DNA from: Austropuccinia psidii
Taxonomy: Eukaryota > Basidiomycota > Pucciniomycetes > Pucciniales > Sphaerophragmiaceae
Direction of reading: 5' to 3'
Length of the DNA stretch: 64,000 nt
Assembly: GCA_023105745.1 (NCBI GenBank)
Contig: JALGQZ010000006.1
Span: 34,799,686 to 34,863,685, forward strand
Numbering within the stretch: the first letter of the stretch is position 1; every line of letters starts with the position of its first letter. The position numbers were made by a program, and so were the translations under genes. Shown piece after piece: positions 47,527-60,359 of the stretch. The notes under the pieces are model-generated. The model was given only the letters and a program-made list of their open reading frames with translations, searched no databases and was not told the origin of the DNA.

Positions 47527-48168
47527 AAAAGAAAGGGTATAATTCATTCTTAGTTGATGGATTATCAAATATATTCAAGCTTTATGAAGGAGCCAAGGAG
47601 AGCTTAGTTTCTCATCTCAAAGAATTTATTAAAGACATATTGATTCAATCACTTGAAGAAAATCATGCCAATATAAACAGTAATATGTCAAGAACCCTTT
47701 AAAGAATAATTAAAAATATGAATTTTGACTGACCAATTCATTTGATTATAAACTGATCATATTTTTAGTTTAAGATAAAAAAGAAAATTATCTTGTTAAT
47801 TGTGAAAGATTATGCATACCCATAAAAAAGATGTTGACTTAATTTCTGAAACAACCATGTTCAAAAGGATAAAGAAAAAGTATTTGAATTTTTAAGAAAA
47901 AATATTTAGCTTTATCAATTCCAAAGAAACAAGATTCTCATTTCATACCAAAGCTTTTTCTGGACCAATGGGACTCTCATATATGAGTTTGACTTCTAAT
48001 TATATATCAATTTATTGGAAACCATTGCCTGCAGAAATTAGATCCTTGAACATCTCTGAAGTACACAAAGGCAAAAGCATATACACAAAATTGGTCAAAA
48101 TGCTCGATTATTTCTTTGTTGAAAACTTTCAAAGTCAAGGGGATAAGATCAATAGGCCATTCAAATAG
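47527..48168 (+). pseudogene. Remnant of an unrecognised coding sequence
   Basis: A frame at about 47527-47703 reads SFLVDGLSNIFKLYEGAKES and on to SNMSRTL before TAA. A second at 47968-48168 reads GLSYMSLTSNYISIYWKPLP ... KMLDYFFVENFQSQGDKINR. Codon choice looks more protein-like than the surrounding AT-rich DNA, with higher GC and mixed charged residues. Neither piece resembles the Gypsy elements here. I cannot name a family. They may be exons of one decayed gene later split by the RepA LTR at 49013. Confidence 0.3.
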
Positions 48169-49012
48169 ATAACTGATATATAAACCCTCCGAAACTGAAA
48201 TTTATGCATCCAAATTGTCAAGTAATCTATAAAGGTTCTATTTCTCATCAATATGTAATTCAATTATTAAAATTATATTAAATATTATACAATAAAATAC
48301 CAAATATATGAATCTATATTTAAAAACTCTTTTCTGAAATTCATAGACTAAAAAATTCAATCATTTGCACATATTCTGATTTTGACAGAAAAAGATTCCT
48401 TAAGATAGCTTGATTGATCATCTTCTAAGTTTTGAATGTTTTTCACTTTATGATTGAAATTCATTTTTGCAAAAGAAAATGAACTATAAAGATGGCTCAA
48501 TTCTGAATATTCAACTAGATGGTATTCAACATATGAAATACTACTTTCAGAATTGAAACCACACATAAAATTGGATGACCTTCTCTTTCAGCTCAATAAG
48601 TGCTAAAGCTCGCTACAAAAATCACTTTGAAAGGGAAAAAAATATCTTTTGTATTAAGAAGAAGAGGGTCATTCCTGTGAAATTGAGAAAGTTGATATTT
48701 CGAGTGATGGCCAACTGATATGTCTTCCACTATTATATTTCAGAAACAGAAAAATCATTTCCATTTTGGATAGCTATTGAGGACATAGCTTATGAAGATG
48801 ACTGTACCTTTTTCAGAAAATATCACAATTATTAAAGGGCTTTTCCACTTAAACCAATGAGTTTAAAGGCTATTATTGTCAATAACTTGGGCTCCTTTTA
48901 AAATGTAGAAAACCAAACTATGTCTTATAAACAGAATCACAAAAATGTGATATGGCTGAATAAAGCTTGATCAAAGTTTTGAATTTATAAAAACATGACA
49001 TCAAATTCCTGT

Positions 49013-52000
49013 TGTAAGATTGGTCTACAAAACCTTTGATAATATTACGATGAAGCAAAAGTACTGTGAATTTTCTTATTAAATATAAGCAATAAATTTA
49101 TTATAACCAAAGCTATATAAATAACTGTTTAATTTTTCTTGAACTTCTTATAAGCTACTAGTTACTTTAACACTAAGAATTAATTGTCGACTGTAGTCAA
49201 TTATAAGAATTATTAATGTTAAAATGTATTATGAAAATAATATCGAGCTATTCCAATTTATAATAATCTTTTGAAATAATTGTTATAATAATAATTCTTG
49301 AATAAAACTAAACACTAGGGAAAACCTTAATACATAAGACAAAAGACTCACTAATACTGAAACAATACCTTGAAAAAGATTGGAAAATTGATTTCACAGC
49401 TTATTTGTGGATTTAGAGGATCAAGATTAACTTCTAACAGCAATACAACAACATAACAGTCTAAAGCTATTGTAAATAACTTATTTCTATGATTTTATGT
49501 TGTTCTGATTGATTTGAAAAAAATTAAAACACTTCAAAAAGATTTGAATAATACTTACTTGTTGGTTATAATACAAAAATTGAATAATAAGAGGATTATT
49601 GGATCAAACAGCAAGAGAATACCTCTTCTAATTAAACAAAAACTAACAAAGGCGTTCCATGGAGGGGACTGAAAAACCAAAGTGTTAGAAACCAGCTATT
49701 ATATTTTTAATATCTATCACTTAGGTTATTGTCTTGTAAGAATTTCATAATTACTTGATTAAGTAATTTTATGTGACTAAAAACTGATTTATTGCTAAAA
49801 AACCAAATATTAACAACAGTAAATCTTCTGTTATTTATAGAGGAAATTTGTTTCTAGAATTTAAAAATTATATTGGGAATCTTATCACAGGTTGTATTTC
49901 TGTGAATTTTGAAGATTCAGTGTTTCATGTGGAATCATCAATAATGAACTGTAGATAAAACATTTGATTTTAATTAGGGAGCCATGATTATTTTTGATTT
50001 TTAGATGGATTATCCTTTTCTAAATTGTTTTTGTAATTTTCAGAATTACTCATTCAAAATTTTATTTGCAAGTAATATTTGAACTTTTTACCTCATTTTT
50101 ATATAGAAGAGAAGATGGCATAGTAATAGCTGGTTTGCATGAGTTAAATTCACAGTTCCTAACACCAAAATTATCTTGATTACTATATTAGGTTTTATCC
50201 ATGAAAAATAATTTTTAATTAACATGCTTAAAGAAGTCAGCTTTTCTCATTAACTTCTTATCACATCAAAACAGCATCTTAGTTGCTATTTTCTTATCAT
50301 TTGATGAAATTTTAAACTGGTATTCAGGTTCCCAAAAGGCTTTAGTGTACCAATTTTACAAAAATCAGCCACAGATACAAGCTTTGGAGCTTACCATTAC
50401 TCACAGGCCTTAGAAGCTGGGAAGCCAGGCTCTATTTGAAGTCTTTTGTTCCCCTTAGCTATTTTTACATCAAAAATATTAATTCAGGATTGAAGACTGA
50501 TATCCACTATGCATTTATCAAAACTTTATGTGAGGACATTGTCAGGCTGAGTATATGATAAAGGTGTATAAGTGTATTTACAAGCTTTAACTATGACTGT
50601 GTCACAGTGAAAAGAGTAGATAAAAAAGCTTATTGAGGATAATAAGGTTTTAGAATAAGATAATAAGTGCTTTACTATAATAATATATTGGTGGTGAGCG
50701 CTGTTGAAATCCCTGGGTGAAGTCTTACCAGTTGGATTACTATAATAAGAGCTACAATACTTAAATTTACAGTAAAACCTGATTATTTTTATCCTGAAAT
50801 GGGGTGAAGAGGCTGCTAGACCTTTTCATGTAGAGGAAGTGAAAATTTTTCACTATCAAGGACAGGCTTGTGGCTTGCAAAAGGCCTGTATAGCCTGTGT
50901 TGGGCTCAGATGTAGTTTTGAAACCACATCTTGGCAGTTTTCACCAATACAGGGTTAAACTTTTCATCTGGGGACCACACAGCTTGATTCTGATGGGTAT
51001 GATGCATACAATACTGTACAGAACCTGTATGGGACCCCATTATTGAATGAAATATGAGGTATTGGAGTAAAAACAAGCTTCCTTGTCAGTTTGACACCTC
51101 ATAATCATGGTTATGGGATATTATTCCATGGTAAGGCTGTATTAGCCAAACTGTGGGATTTTGACCTTAAAACAGATATACCTTTGTCTGTTTTTGAGAT
51201 ATCAACCTCAAAATTAGTTCAGCGTGTAGTCCTGTATTTCTTCTACACAATGGTACCTCATTTTATATGGTTATCATTAAATAATGAAAAGTTATCCTAT
51301 GTACAAGATCTTTGTACATATGCGTGTTTTAGGTAGAAAGCTGTATTGGGCTTGTTTTCCTTATAACTTTTTTTCTAGATAGTATATGGGGAAGTTCATG
51401 GAACCTTCAGATAGGCCTGATTGTGCTCTTCCCAAAAAGATCCCACTTTAGGTATCTCACACTCAAACTGTTGAGGTTAGATGAGAGGTGAATGTTTTGT
51501 TTGCCCTTATTTGGCCTGAATTTTGCCATAAATTCTGTAATATTGGTGCTATCTCAGTTTGGCTGGTACCATTAGCTAACCCTGACTTAAAGCTTCATTT
51601 CGAATACCCACTTAATGGGGTTAAGCCTCTTACTCTGTATTTCAGATGAAAGGTGAAAATCAAGGTTTATGCTCAGCAACAACTTTGAGCATGAATAAGT
51701 TTGTTATTCTTTGTCCTATGGTGATTGGACTTGTATATTTAGAAATGGGTGAGTTTCTCCTTTCTTTTGATACCTTTTGAGCTGATTTGGCTTAGTTCCA
51801 TACTTTGGTGATGTCTTGGCTATACCATTGATTTATGTTATTTGGCTGTCATGCTTGTGCTCTGGTTTTGAGTTACAGGCTGACAGATACAGTAAATATA
51901 AGCATCACAGACATTCATAAAACTAGTATTAGTTTATTTGTAACATTCCATTTCTCTCAATCCAATTATCTTGGCATGAAATTGAGAAAAAAAAGTTCAC

Positions 52001-52224
52001 AATAATTTTATGTGTTATAAACTAGGTGAATATTTGTATATAATCAAAATTGTGCCCTAAACTAATTTATGTCCTTGAAAAAAGAAACGTTTTTCATCTT
52101 ATCTCAAATAGAAAATGATTAATATTGGATCTATGCATAAATTATGCTTTATGCATAGTTTGAAAGTTATTTTTATAACTATTGTTGTCTATTTGGGTAT
52201 GTAAAATATAACTCAAGGATCACA
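49013..52224 (+). mobile_element. RepA solo LTR with nested D-family LTR; perfect TSD CCTGT
   Basis: Starts TGTAAGATTGGTCTAC and ends AACTCAAGGATCACA, with CCTGT at 49008-49012 and again at 52225-52229. Excluding the nested insert (50540-51885) it is about 1866 bp, in line with other RepA copies. This perfect duplication is the best proof that RepA is an LTR that transposed as part of an integrase-using element. Confidence 0.9.
50540..51885 (-). mobile_element. D-family solo LTR nested in a RepA LTR
   Basis: Starts TGTCAGGCTGAGTATATG and ends TTACAGGCTGACA. The RepA alignment breaks at its left edge and resumes at its right edge. It is 1346 bp, about 90 bp shorter than full-length copies because a segment near 50785 is deleted. 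The flanking 5-mers (GACAT, GATAC) match only in part, so the duplication is eroded or lost. Confidence 0.85.
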
Positions 52225-52229
52225 CCTGT

Positions 52230-55200
52230 GCTATGTTCCTGATTCTTAATGCTAGTTCATAGCTTACATGGCTTGCTACACATAATATTTTAAAAGAAAA
52301 TGAGTCAAATGGTGATACCCAACCAATAAAACATAAGAATGAAGCAGTCAAAATTTGCAGAGAAGTAAATTCTGAACATACTTCTAAATTTTAAATTTAC
52401 TATTAACAAAACATGCAGTTTCTGAAACCACTTCCAAAGCTCCAAATCAGTTTCATAAACTTGAAGAAAGAGTTACCAAACAAGAAAACAAACCAAATTA
52501 AATACTCAATTATTGAAAACTGATTCACCCCATCATCTGTTATCCACTCTGGAATTTTGGAAGAGGCATGAGACAAGATCCCAAATATTATAAAAATTGA
52601 AAATTATTATATTGGAATACCTGAAAACTTATAACATAGTGAGAATTTATTTTCTGAATCCAGGAATGTTATTTCTAACAAGCACACATCATGTTCATAG
52701 GATTCTGTGGAAGAAAACGTGTATTAATAAAAATGGTTAAACAGTGAAGTTTGTGAAAGTATAAACTATTCAAATGCTAATATGTAATTAATAAACTTAA
52801 TATTTTTCTTTTTTTCAATTGTTTTTCCTGGAAGGTATAAAAAAATGTTTTGAGCAATGAGAAAATTTGGTTCTATTTGAATAACAATAATGACTTCAAT
52901 AAATAAATAAAATTCATCAAATTAACTCATACTAAGAATATGAGGCTAATTTTTTTTGATTTTTAGTTTTTTTAATTGCTAATTATTTACTTCATCATAA
53001 TTTTTTTCTTGAAATAATTTTTCTATTATCAGTTAAATTAATAACCTTTTCCATTTCAAATAATTATGCATTAATATTTGCAATTCATAATTTTTTCTTC
53101 TGAAATCCAAAAATGTTCTCTTCCATACATAATATTTTGGACATGATCACAGCTTTAGTAAGATGATTCAATTCCTCTTTCTGAGGTCATATTGCTGAAA
53201 AATACTTTCTATGTGTTATTTTTATTTTCATTTGAATAACACAACTTTCTGCTTGTAATATGTATTCATTTGCGACCTTTTATATAGGTTTTTATCCTTT
53301 TGTGGCAGAAATTCGTATGTTTCTTTGGCATTGCCCTCATTCTACTTCAATATCATTTAATAATATGATTTCAAGGTTTTTATCATATTATTGTCATACA
53401 AAACACTTATTTCAATAGTCATATATAATATTGATAATTTTCAATGAAAATATATAAGAAGTATCAAAGAATATTTTGGATTGAGATGGATAAATATATG
53501 ACCAAGTGTCATTATTTGAACTATTAGTGAAAGTTTTTTTCCAAGAATATCCACATAATATTAAGTGAAAGTTCATTATTCATCAAAATTGAATTGAAAA
53601 TTGATCTTTGACTATTCAAAGGTTCAAAAGCTCAATATTGAATACTGAAAGGGAGCTCAAATTCAATTCTGAATTTGGGTAGGGTTGAAGATTTCATATT
53701 TAACATCCAAGAGCCTTAGAGATTCGATTAAACCTTCAAGCATCTAGGCATTGATATATACATAGAGCGAATTACGGAATAATCTTTGTTGCAAATCAAA
53801 GTGAATTGATTCAAAAATTTGTTTTATATGAGATTTCGAGTTGATTTAAATGTCAAAATTTCAATATGAACTAAATCCTACTGTCTGATGAGCTTTTTCT
53901 GAATAAAACTAGACCTACAAGGTTTGAAAACCCTTAAAGCCTTCTTCCTAAGTATAGAATCAAGATTTTACACTTTGGAAGTATGTAAATCCTATGAAAA
54001 AAAGGTATAGGTATTTGAAACTTTGATGTTCAATCAAATTCAACTCTTAAATTGGAATTTTTTTGATCATCCTTCAATGAAGGCTGATTGTCTTGTATGG
54101 GTTCCACAAGAATTTGAACTGGGGATATAATGGAACCTTTTGACGATTTTGACTTCTCCCCATTGCATAGGTTTTGCCATCTTATTTTTATTAGATCCAT
54201 ACAATGGCTTCAAAATTTTAAAATTGAGTCAACATGAGAATCACATTATTTATGGAGAATTCCTACACAATTCAGAAAACGAGCAAACCAAATTAGCTTT
54301 AACACCTGTTTGGTAGGTTTATACATGGATTATGTAAATTCATATCAGTCTTCAGTTTCATAATCTTAAAAGCTTATCATTATTCAAATGAAATCCTTTT
54401 TTTGGGTGCAAAACCCTTTGTTAGTACCCTAGATTATCTTTGGGGTGAAAAGCAAATATACACAAATATTTATAACCCTTTTGATGCATAAGCTACAAAT
54501 GCTTAAGTATTATTATTCTTTGTTTTGAATTCATTTGATATTTCATTCAATGAGTACATCCAATAGATGGCAAATTTTTTGTGGTATTATCGGTATGCTG
54601 CACATTCCTCAGAGGCTTATTATAGTATGGTGAAATTTGAATATTCAGATTTGTTCAAACATCGACTCCCTTTCCTGTCCTCAAAATCCTCATAATGAAA
54701 AATCAAGTAATGACAGTGATAATGCCTTTCTCAAAATAAAATATAACATATTTATTGCTTGCAACTCCATTAGTTTAAAAAAGTAAAGTTATAAGATTTT
54801 TTCACCAGAGGTAAACATATATCCAAACAATATCTACAAGAGTAATATATAGTGACAAAAATAATTTCTTCGAGAGAAATTTTAATGGAAATTTACTTAT
54901 CAAAAGACTGAAGACAACTATAGTTGGAAGAGTGTCACAAAAATTATTATGCAAAATAACACACTCACAAAAGTGACTGGCGTGAATTCCATAAAATTGG
55001 CAAAGCTAACATTTAAAAAAGATAATTTAGTTCACTTATTCGCTTTTATACAGGTTAAAATCTTTATAAGAGCTGAGAAAAATCCTTACAATAATTTTTT
55101 CAATTATGAAAAAGGTACAAATTATAACAAAATGGTGCTTCAAATAGTTTATTGATTGGATCAACAGCTTTTAGACCAATTATAAGAGGAAAATATTTTG

Positions 55201-55579
55201 AAATGAAAAGAAAATATGGGGAAAAGAAGAAGAAAATTCATAGCTACCATTTCTCTTCCTCCCCAAATTAAAATTTCTCACCAGTGATGAGAAAAATATA
55301 GGAAATTGGTAATACACTTATGAGATTATTGAACCCTGGTTATATAAAGAGCTTAATTTATACATATTTATCCTGAATAACATCCATTACTATAGTAATA
55401 TATATTTTAGAGGATACAAATGTCTTCCAAGTGTACCTAACCATTGGCTATAGCATTAGCTTTAGTGAAGTCTTTCTTGGGATAAGGGATGTTTTACATT
55501 GTTGAAAGAACTGAAATCAACACTGGTGATAATCAAAAACACATAATGAATTTATTCTGAAAGGCTGGCATATTTCTTA
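52230..55579. other. AT-rich spacer without a supported gene
   Basis: Short frames only (for example 54949-55155, 68 codons), without motifs. 52240-52720 has slightly higher complexity and could continue the decayed sequence left of the RepA LTR; not provable by eye. Confidence 0.4.
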
Positions 55580-56900
55580 TGTCAGTCTGTGACTCAAAAC
55601 CACAGCACAAGCATTCCAGCCAAAATACCATAAACAATGGTAGAGCAAAATGACACTAAAGAGTTACCTGAGCTAAAGTATCTAATAAAGGGAATAAAAA
55701 AGAAAGAGGAAAGTCATCCTTTTTGCAAAGATAAAACTCCCATAATCATGGGATAAGGAATGACAGAGCTATATTAGCTCAAAGTGGGAACTGAGCATGA
55801 ACCTTGATTTTCACCTCCCATCTGAAATCCAGAGTAAAGGGAACAACCCTCTAAAATTGGTGTTAAGATTGAATTTCTGAAACAGAACTACACAGCAGTA
55901 CTAAATAAATTAGGCTAACATCAAAACTACAGAAATATAGCTGAAAATAAGCCAAATGAGGGTGAACAACATTTTCACCTCTCATTTAGCTGCTACAGGT
56001 TTGGTGTGAGATACCTGAAGTGGGGTTTCTTTGGAAAGGGTACAATCAGGGATTCTTGATGGTTCCATCCATATCCTACTAACTAATCTAGAATGAAAGT
56101 CATTGAGAAAACAATGTAAATACAGAATTTATAACAAATTCACAAATTCATAATGGAATTTAGAATTGGTATAGCTTTTTATATTTAATGCTATCTTTAC
56201 CAAATGATTAACCATTATTAGAGCCCATCGAGCACTACAAAATGGGAGACTTCTGAGCCCTGTATCTTCAAAACCTACAAAGATTTTCAGGTTTTATGAT
56301 AGTAATCCCACACTAGCCAGTATGTGATCTTACTGTGGGACAAGTATCCATATAATTGAATGAACAGCTAATAAGTTTAATTAAATAATGTTTGTTCTTT
56401 GATTTCTCATAACCTGACAAATAACAGGCATGAAGGCATCTTCTGTACCACTTCTGACACATCAGGAGCACCAGAACATACCTGTAAGCTCCACTTGTGA
56501 AAGCGTTCACCTTCTATAGTGTAAAAATGTCAGCTTGTGGCTCTAAAACCCCATTTCCCCCCAATATGAGTATTTATCGAGTGTATAGAGCCCCAATCCA
56601 ACCCATAGTAGTAAAAATGTCGCTCTTTGGTCATTTTCAGAGGTAAGCAACCTCTCACTACGCCAGAGCAAGATAAAAGGAAGCTTTTCCTCACCAAAAA
56701 GAAAATTCATCCTTGTGCTCTTAATATTTTGAAATGTTTTAGCTTCCAATAAAAGTGTTCCCCTTATAATTAAACAGGTTATTGTTATAATCTTAATAAT
56801 TGTAGGGTTTATTATTCCAAACCAAGAAATAAACACTGCACCCAGGGCTTTCAGAAGAACTCACCATCACTAAAAGTCATTAGTAAAGCTCCAACACCCT
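55580..56900 (+). repeat. Diverged D-family LTR, 3' truncated
   Basis: Starts TGTCAGTCTGTGACTC and follows the G-D 3' LTR through AGCATTCCAGCCAAAATACC, the TTCACCTCTCATTTAGC block, and the TGCACCCAGGGCTTTC and CTCACCATCACT segments. It then loses similarity near 56900 before the CTGACA end. More substitutions than the other copies, so an older insertion. Confidence 0.75.
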
Positions 56901-57359
56901 TATGAAGAATCCGGTAATGATCAAACCACTGAATTGTTATCATTCGTTTTTGTTTAAACTAAGCGCTATAGCTTCTTAATATGTTTGTAAAGCTATATCA
57001 TAGATTAACCCTAACATTTTTGGGGCCTGGACTGGTTTGTTAGGTATTTTAGACAAATTTTTAGCTTATTTTCACTATTTTCAGCTTATGTTTATGATCT
57101 TTGAAGCTTTTCAACTTGTTTTATTACTTATTTTGACTTTTAGCAAATTTTAAGAAGCCATGAAGCTGAGTCATTTTTTGGCTTTCCTCTTTTCTGATAT
57201 GCTTTTATTAAAAAAAATCAAAACAAAAATATCAATAATAAATAGTCTTTCAGGAAAATGTTAGACTTTTCATAATTGTAAGGAGCTCCAAATATATGTT
57301 TATATTTAAAAAATACTCCTTTGCTTCAAATAAGAAAAATAATGACATATTTCTAATTG
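56901..57359. other. Spacer, nothing recognised
   Basis: No frame, no repeat match noticed. Confidence 0.35.
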
Positions 57360-57364
57360 ATCTC

Positions 57365-58800
57365 TGTCAGGCTGAGTCTATGATAAAAGTATTATAAATG
57401 TATTTACAACTTTTAACTATGACTGTGACATGGTAAAAGGATTTAAAAAATATTTATGAGGATTAAAAATGGTTTAATTTAAGAATAAAAGGGCTTTACT
57501 ATATTGAATATGGTGGTGGTGAGCACTGTTGAAAGCCCTGCGTGCAGCTTTACCTGTTGGGTTACAATAATAAAGACTACAATAATTAAAATGAGAATTA
57601 TACCTGCTTATTACCTAAGAGTAAAACTGTTTTTGGCATTTTACTACGTAGGGTATTCAAGAGAAGAATTAGGAAAGCTATTCTGGCTGTGAAAAGCCTC
57701 CTTTTTATCCTGAAATGGGGTGGAAGGGCTGTTAGACCTTTCCACATAGAGGAAGTGAAGATTTTTTCACTCTCTGAAACAGGCTGGTGGCTTGCAAGGA
57801 CCTGTATAGCCTTTATTGGGCTCAGATGTGGTTTTGAAACCACATCTGGGCAGTTTTCACCAATACAGGGTCAAAATTTTCACCTGGGGACCACATAGCC
57901 CTCTTCTGACGTGTATGACGCGTAGAATGCTGTACAAAAACTGTATGCGACCCCAGTATTGACTGACTTATGAGGTATTGAAGTATAAACATGCTTCTTC
58001 GTCAGTTTGACACCTCATAATCATGGTTATGGGATATTATCCCATGGTAAGGCTGTATTGGTCAGAATGTGGGATTTGACCTTAAAACAGCTGTACCTTT
58101 GTCAGTTCTTGAGATATCAACCTCAAAACTGAAACAGTGTGTAGCCCCGTATGGGATCTACGCAACGGTACCTTATTTGATATGGTTATCATTAAATATG
58201 GCAAAGTTATACCATGTACAAGTTTTTTGTACATATGCATTGTTTAGGCAAAAAGCTGTATTGGGCTTGTTTGCCCCATAACTTCTGCTTTAGTTGAGAT
58301 ATGAGGAAATGGATTACACCATGAGATAGCCCTTATTGTGCTCTTTCAAAAAAGACCCCACTTTAGGTATCTCACACAAAAACCGTAGAAGTTAGATGAG
58401 AGGTGAATGTTTTGTTTACCCTTATTTGGCCTGAATTTGACCATAACTTCAGTAATACTGGTACTAGCTCAGTTTGGCTGGTACCATTGGATAGCCCTGG
58501 CTTAGAGCTTCATTTTGCATACCCATTTTATGGGGTCAAGCGTCTTACTCTGTATTTCAGATGAGAGGTGAAAATTAAGGTTTATGCTCAGCAATAACTT
58601 TGAGCATGATTAACTTTGTTATCCTTTGTCCTATGTTGATGGGACTTATATTTTCAGAAAGGGGTGAGTTTCCTCTTTATTTTGATACCTTTTGAGCTGA
58701 TTTGGCTCAGCTCCATGTTTTGATGGTATCTTGGCTATACCATTGGTTTATGGTATTTGGCTGTCATGCTTGTGCTCTGGTTTTGAGTCATAGGCTGACA
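57365..58800 (-). mobile_element. D-family solo LTR with perfect TSD ATCTC
   Basis: Starts TGTCAGGCTGAGTC and ends GTCATAGGCTGACA, 1436 bp, flanked by ATCTC at 57360-57364 and 58801-58805. Contains the CAGATGTGGTTT / AAACCACATCTG dyad near 57827. Intact termini and duplication point to LTR-LTR recombination that removed a complete element. Confidence 0.93.
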
Positions 58801-58814
58801 ATCTCTTTTTCATC

Positions 58815-59860
58815 ATATAGAAAAAATTATATATTTTTTGAATTTTTCTTTGAGAAAATCCCATTAAATTAGTTTTTTCACCCAAATTGGCAAGAAAAAT
58901 TGAGTATTATTTTAATTGTTATTGATAATTTCGCAAATACTATCACATTTTAAAAAATATATATTAATTTCTTTTTCTGATTTTTGATTATATATACAGG
59001 CAATAAAATCTCATTTTAAAAAAATTTATAATCATATTTTTATTCTGATTTTTTATTATATATACAGAGTATATATTAATTGAATTCTCCTTCAAGAAAG
59101 CTCTTGTAGTTCATTTTTTCACCCAAATTGGCATGAAAATCAATTATTTTCATTATTATTTATAGTTTTAATAATAATATTTCATTGAAAATAATAATAA
59201 TATTTATTTTCACACTAATATATAAAAAGTATATATTGTTGGCCTTTTTTTGGGGGAAAGACAATTATAATTCATTTTTTTACCCAAATTGTTGTGAGAA
59301 ATTGATTATCATAAGTATTATTGAGAATTTTCATAATAATAACTATTCTAAATGAAATATAATCATATTTATTTCGCTGAAAATGGCTAATAATATATAC
59401 AATGTGTATATTTTTTGTATTTTTCCTTGAAGAAAAACTTGTATAATTCAGTTTTAAACCAAATTGGTGTGCAAAATTGATTATTATAAATATTTTCTAT
59501 AAGTTCATCTATAGTAATTATCCAAAAGGAAATAAAGTTATATTTTCTTTATTTTATTTAATAATATATACTAAGTATTAATTGTTTTGATTTCAAGCAA
59601 AACTCCTATAACTCAGTTTTCACCCGAATTCGTGTGGAAAATGTGACTATAATCATTTTCATTGATAATCTCAATGATCATAATTATTCATAAGAACATG
59701 AAGTCATATTTAGCTTACTCCACTTTTTAGTATATAAAAATTATGTTATGTGTGGATTTCCCTTTAAAAGAAACTCCATTCCTCAAGTCTTTCACACAAA
59801 TTGGTGTGTAAAACTCATTAACACTATCATTTATAAATTTAAAAAGAACATTCCAAAAAT
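58815..59860 (+). repeat. Degenerate tandem satellite, six units of about 165-175 bp
   Basis: A conserved core, TTCACCCAAATTGG(T)GTG or a close variant, occurs at about 58879, 59120, 59281, 59456, 59621 and 59793. Each core is preceded by a CTTGAAGAAAACTCTTATAATTCA-like stretch (short phrases only) and followed by an ATTGATTAT..CAT stretch and a TATATA..AGTATATAT end. Spacing is 161-175 bp except 241 bp after the first. There a ~75-bp segment ending ATTATATATACAG is itself duplicated. Strongly AT-rich and diverged. Confidence 0.7.
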
Positions 59861-60143
59861 GAATTATAGATTCATAGAAGAACAGAGAGTGAAATCAGCT
59901 ACCTAAGACTGCAATTCATCAAATCTGAAATGACACCATCTCATTTCAAAGACTTGGGATTTTCAATGGACTTTTCCTTGCAAATAGCATGATTGATCAA
60001 AAGAAATAGAGACCTGAAAGAGAAATAAACTGAGGTGTATCAGAGTCATAGAATATGGAAAACTGAGCCTTCCTCCAGCTTTCAAGATGGTTTCCAATAG
60101 GAACCCTCCAGGTGAGGCTTGCGTATAATCAGAAAAATGTATT

Positions 60144-60329
60144 TTGACCCATCAAATCTTAAAAGAACTTCTCCAATGTAGAATGGAAGACAGGAAATTA
60201 AACATTCAGATCCACTGGAAAGACCTTGTAGAAAGTATTCAGAAAATATTCCTTAAAGAGATGATCTTCAAAGAACTCATCAAAATAACCAAAGGGCAAA
60301 ATTTCAACAGGAAGTTCAATCTTCTGTGA
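60144..60329 (+). pseudogene. G-F gag ORF1 fragment (left of inserted LTR)
   Basis: MEDRKLNIQIHWKDLVESIQ and KEMIFKELIKITKGQNFNRK match the G-D ORF1 frame (MDNKRFNLASHWAELGASFQ, KEIDFKDLMVITKGWNPTRQ). Retention of this frame in a second copy is evidence that ORF1 is or was a real product. Confidence 0.7.
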
Positions 60330-60359
60330 GAAAGGGATGCCAAAATTACAAAAAAACAA

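Noticed and set aside
45217..49000. Mitochondrial DNA insertion, suggested by the very high AT content
   Set aside because: No mitochondrial gene, tRNA or rRNA segment could be recognised; nuclear AT-rich spacer is the simpler reading.
58815..59860. CRISPR-like array of repeats and spacers
   Set aside because: Units are diverged along their whole length, too long, and eukaryotic context; it is a degenerate satellite.
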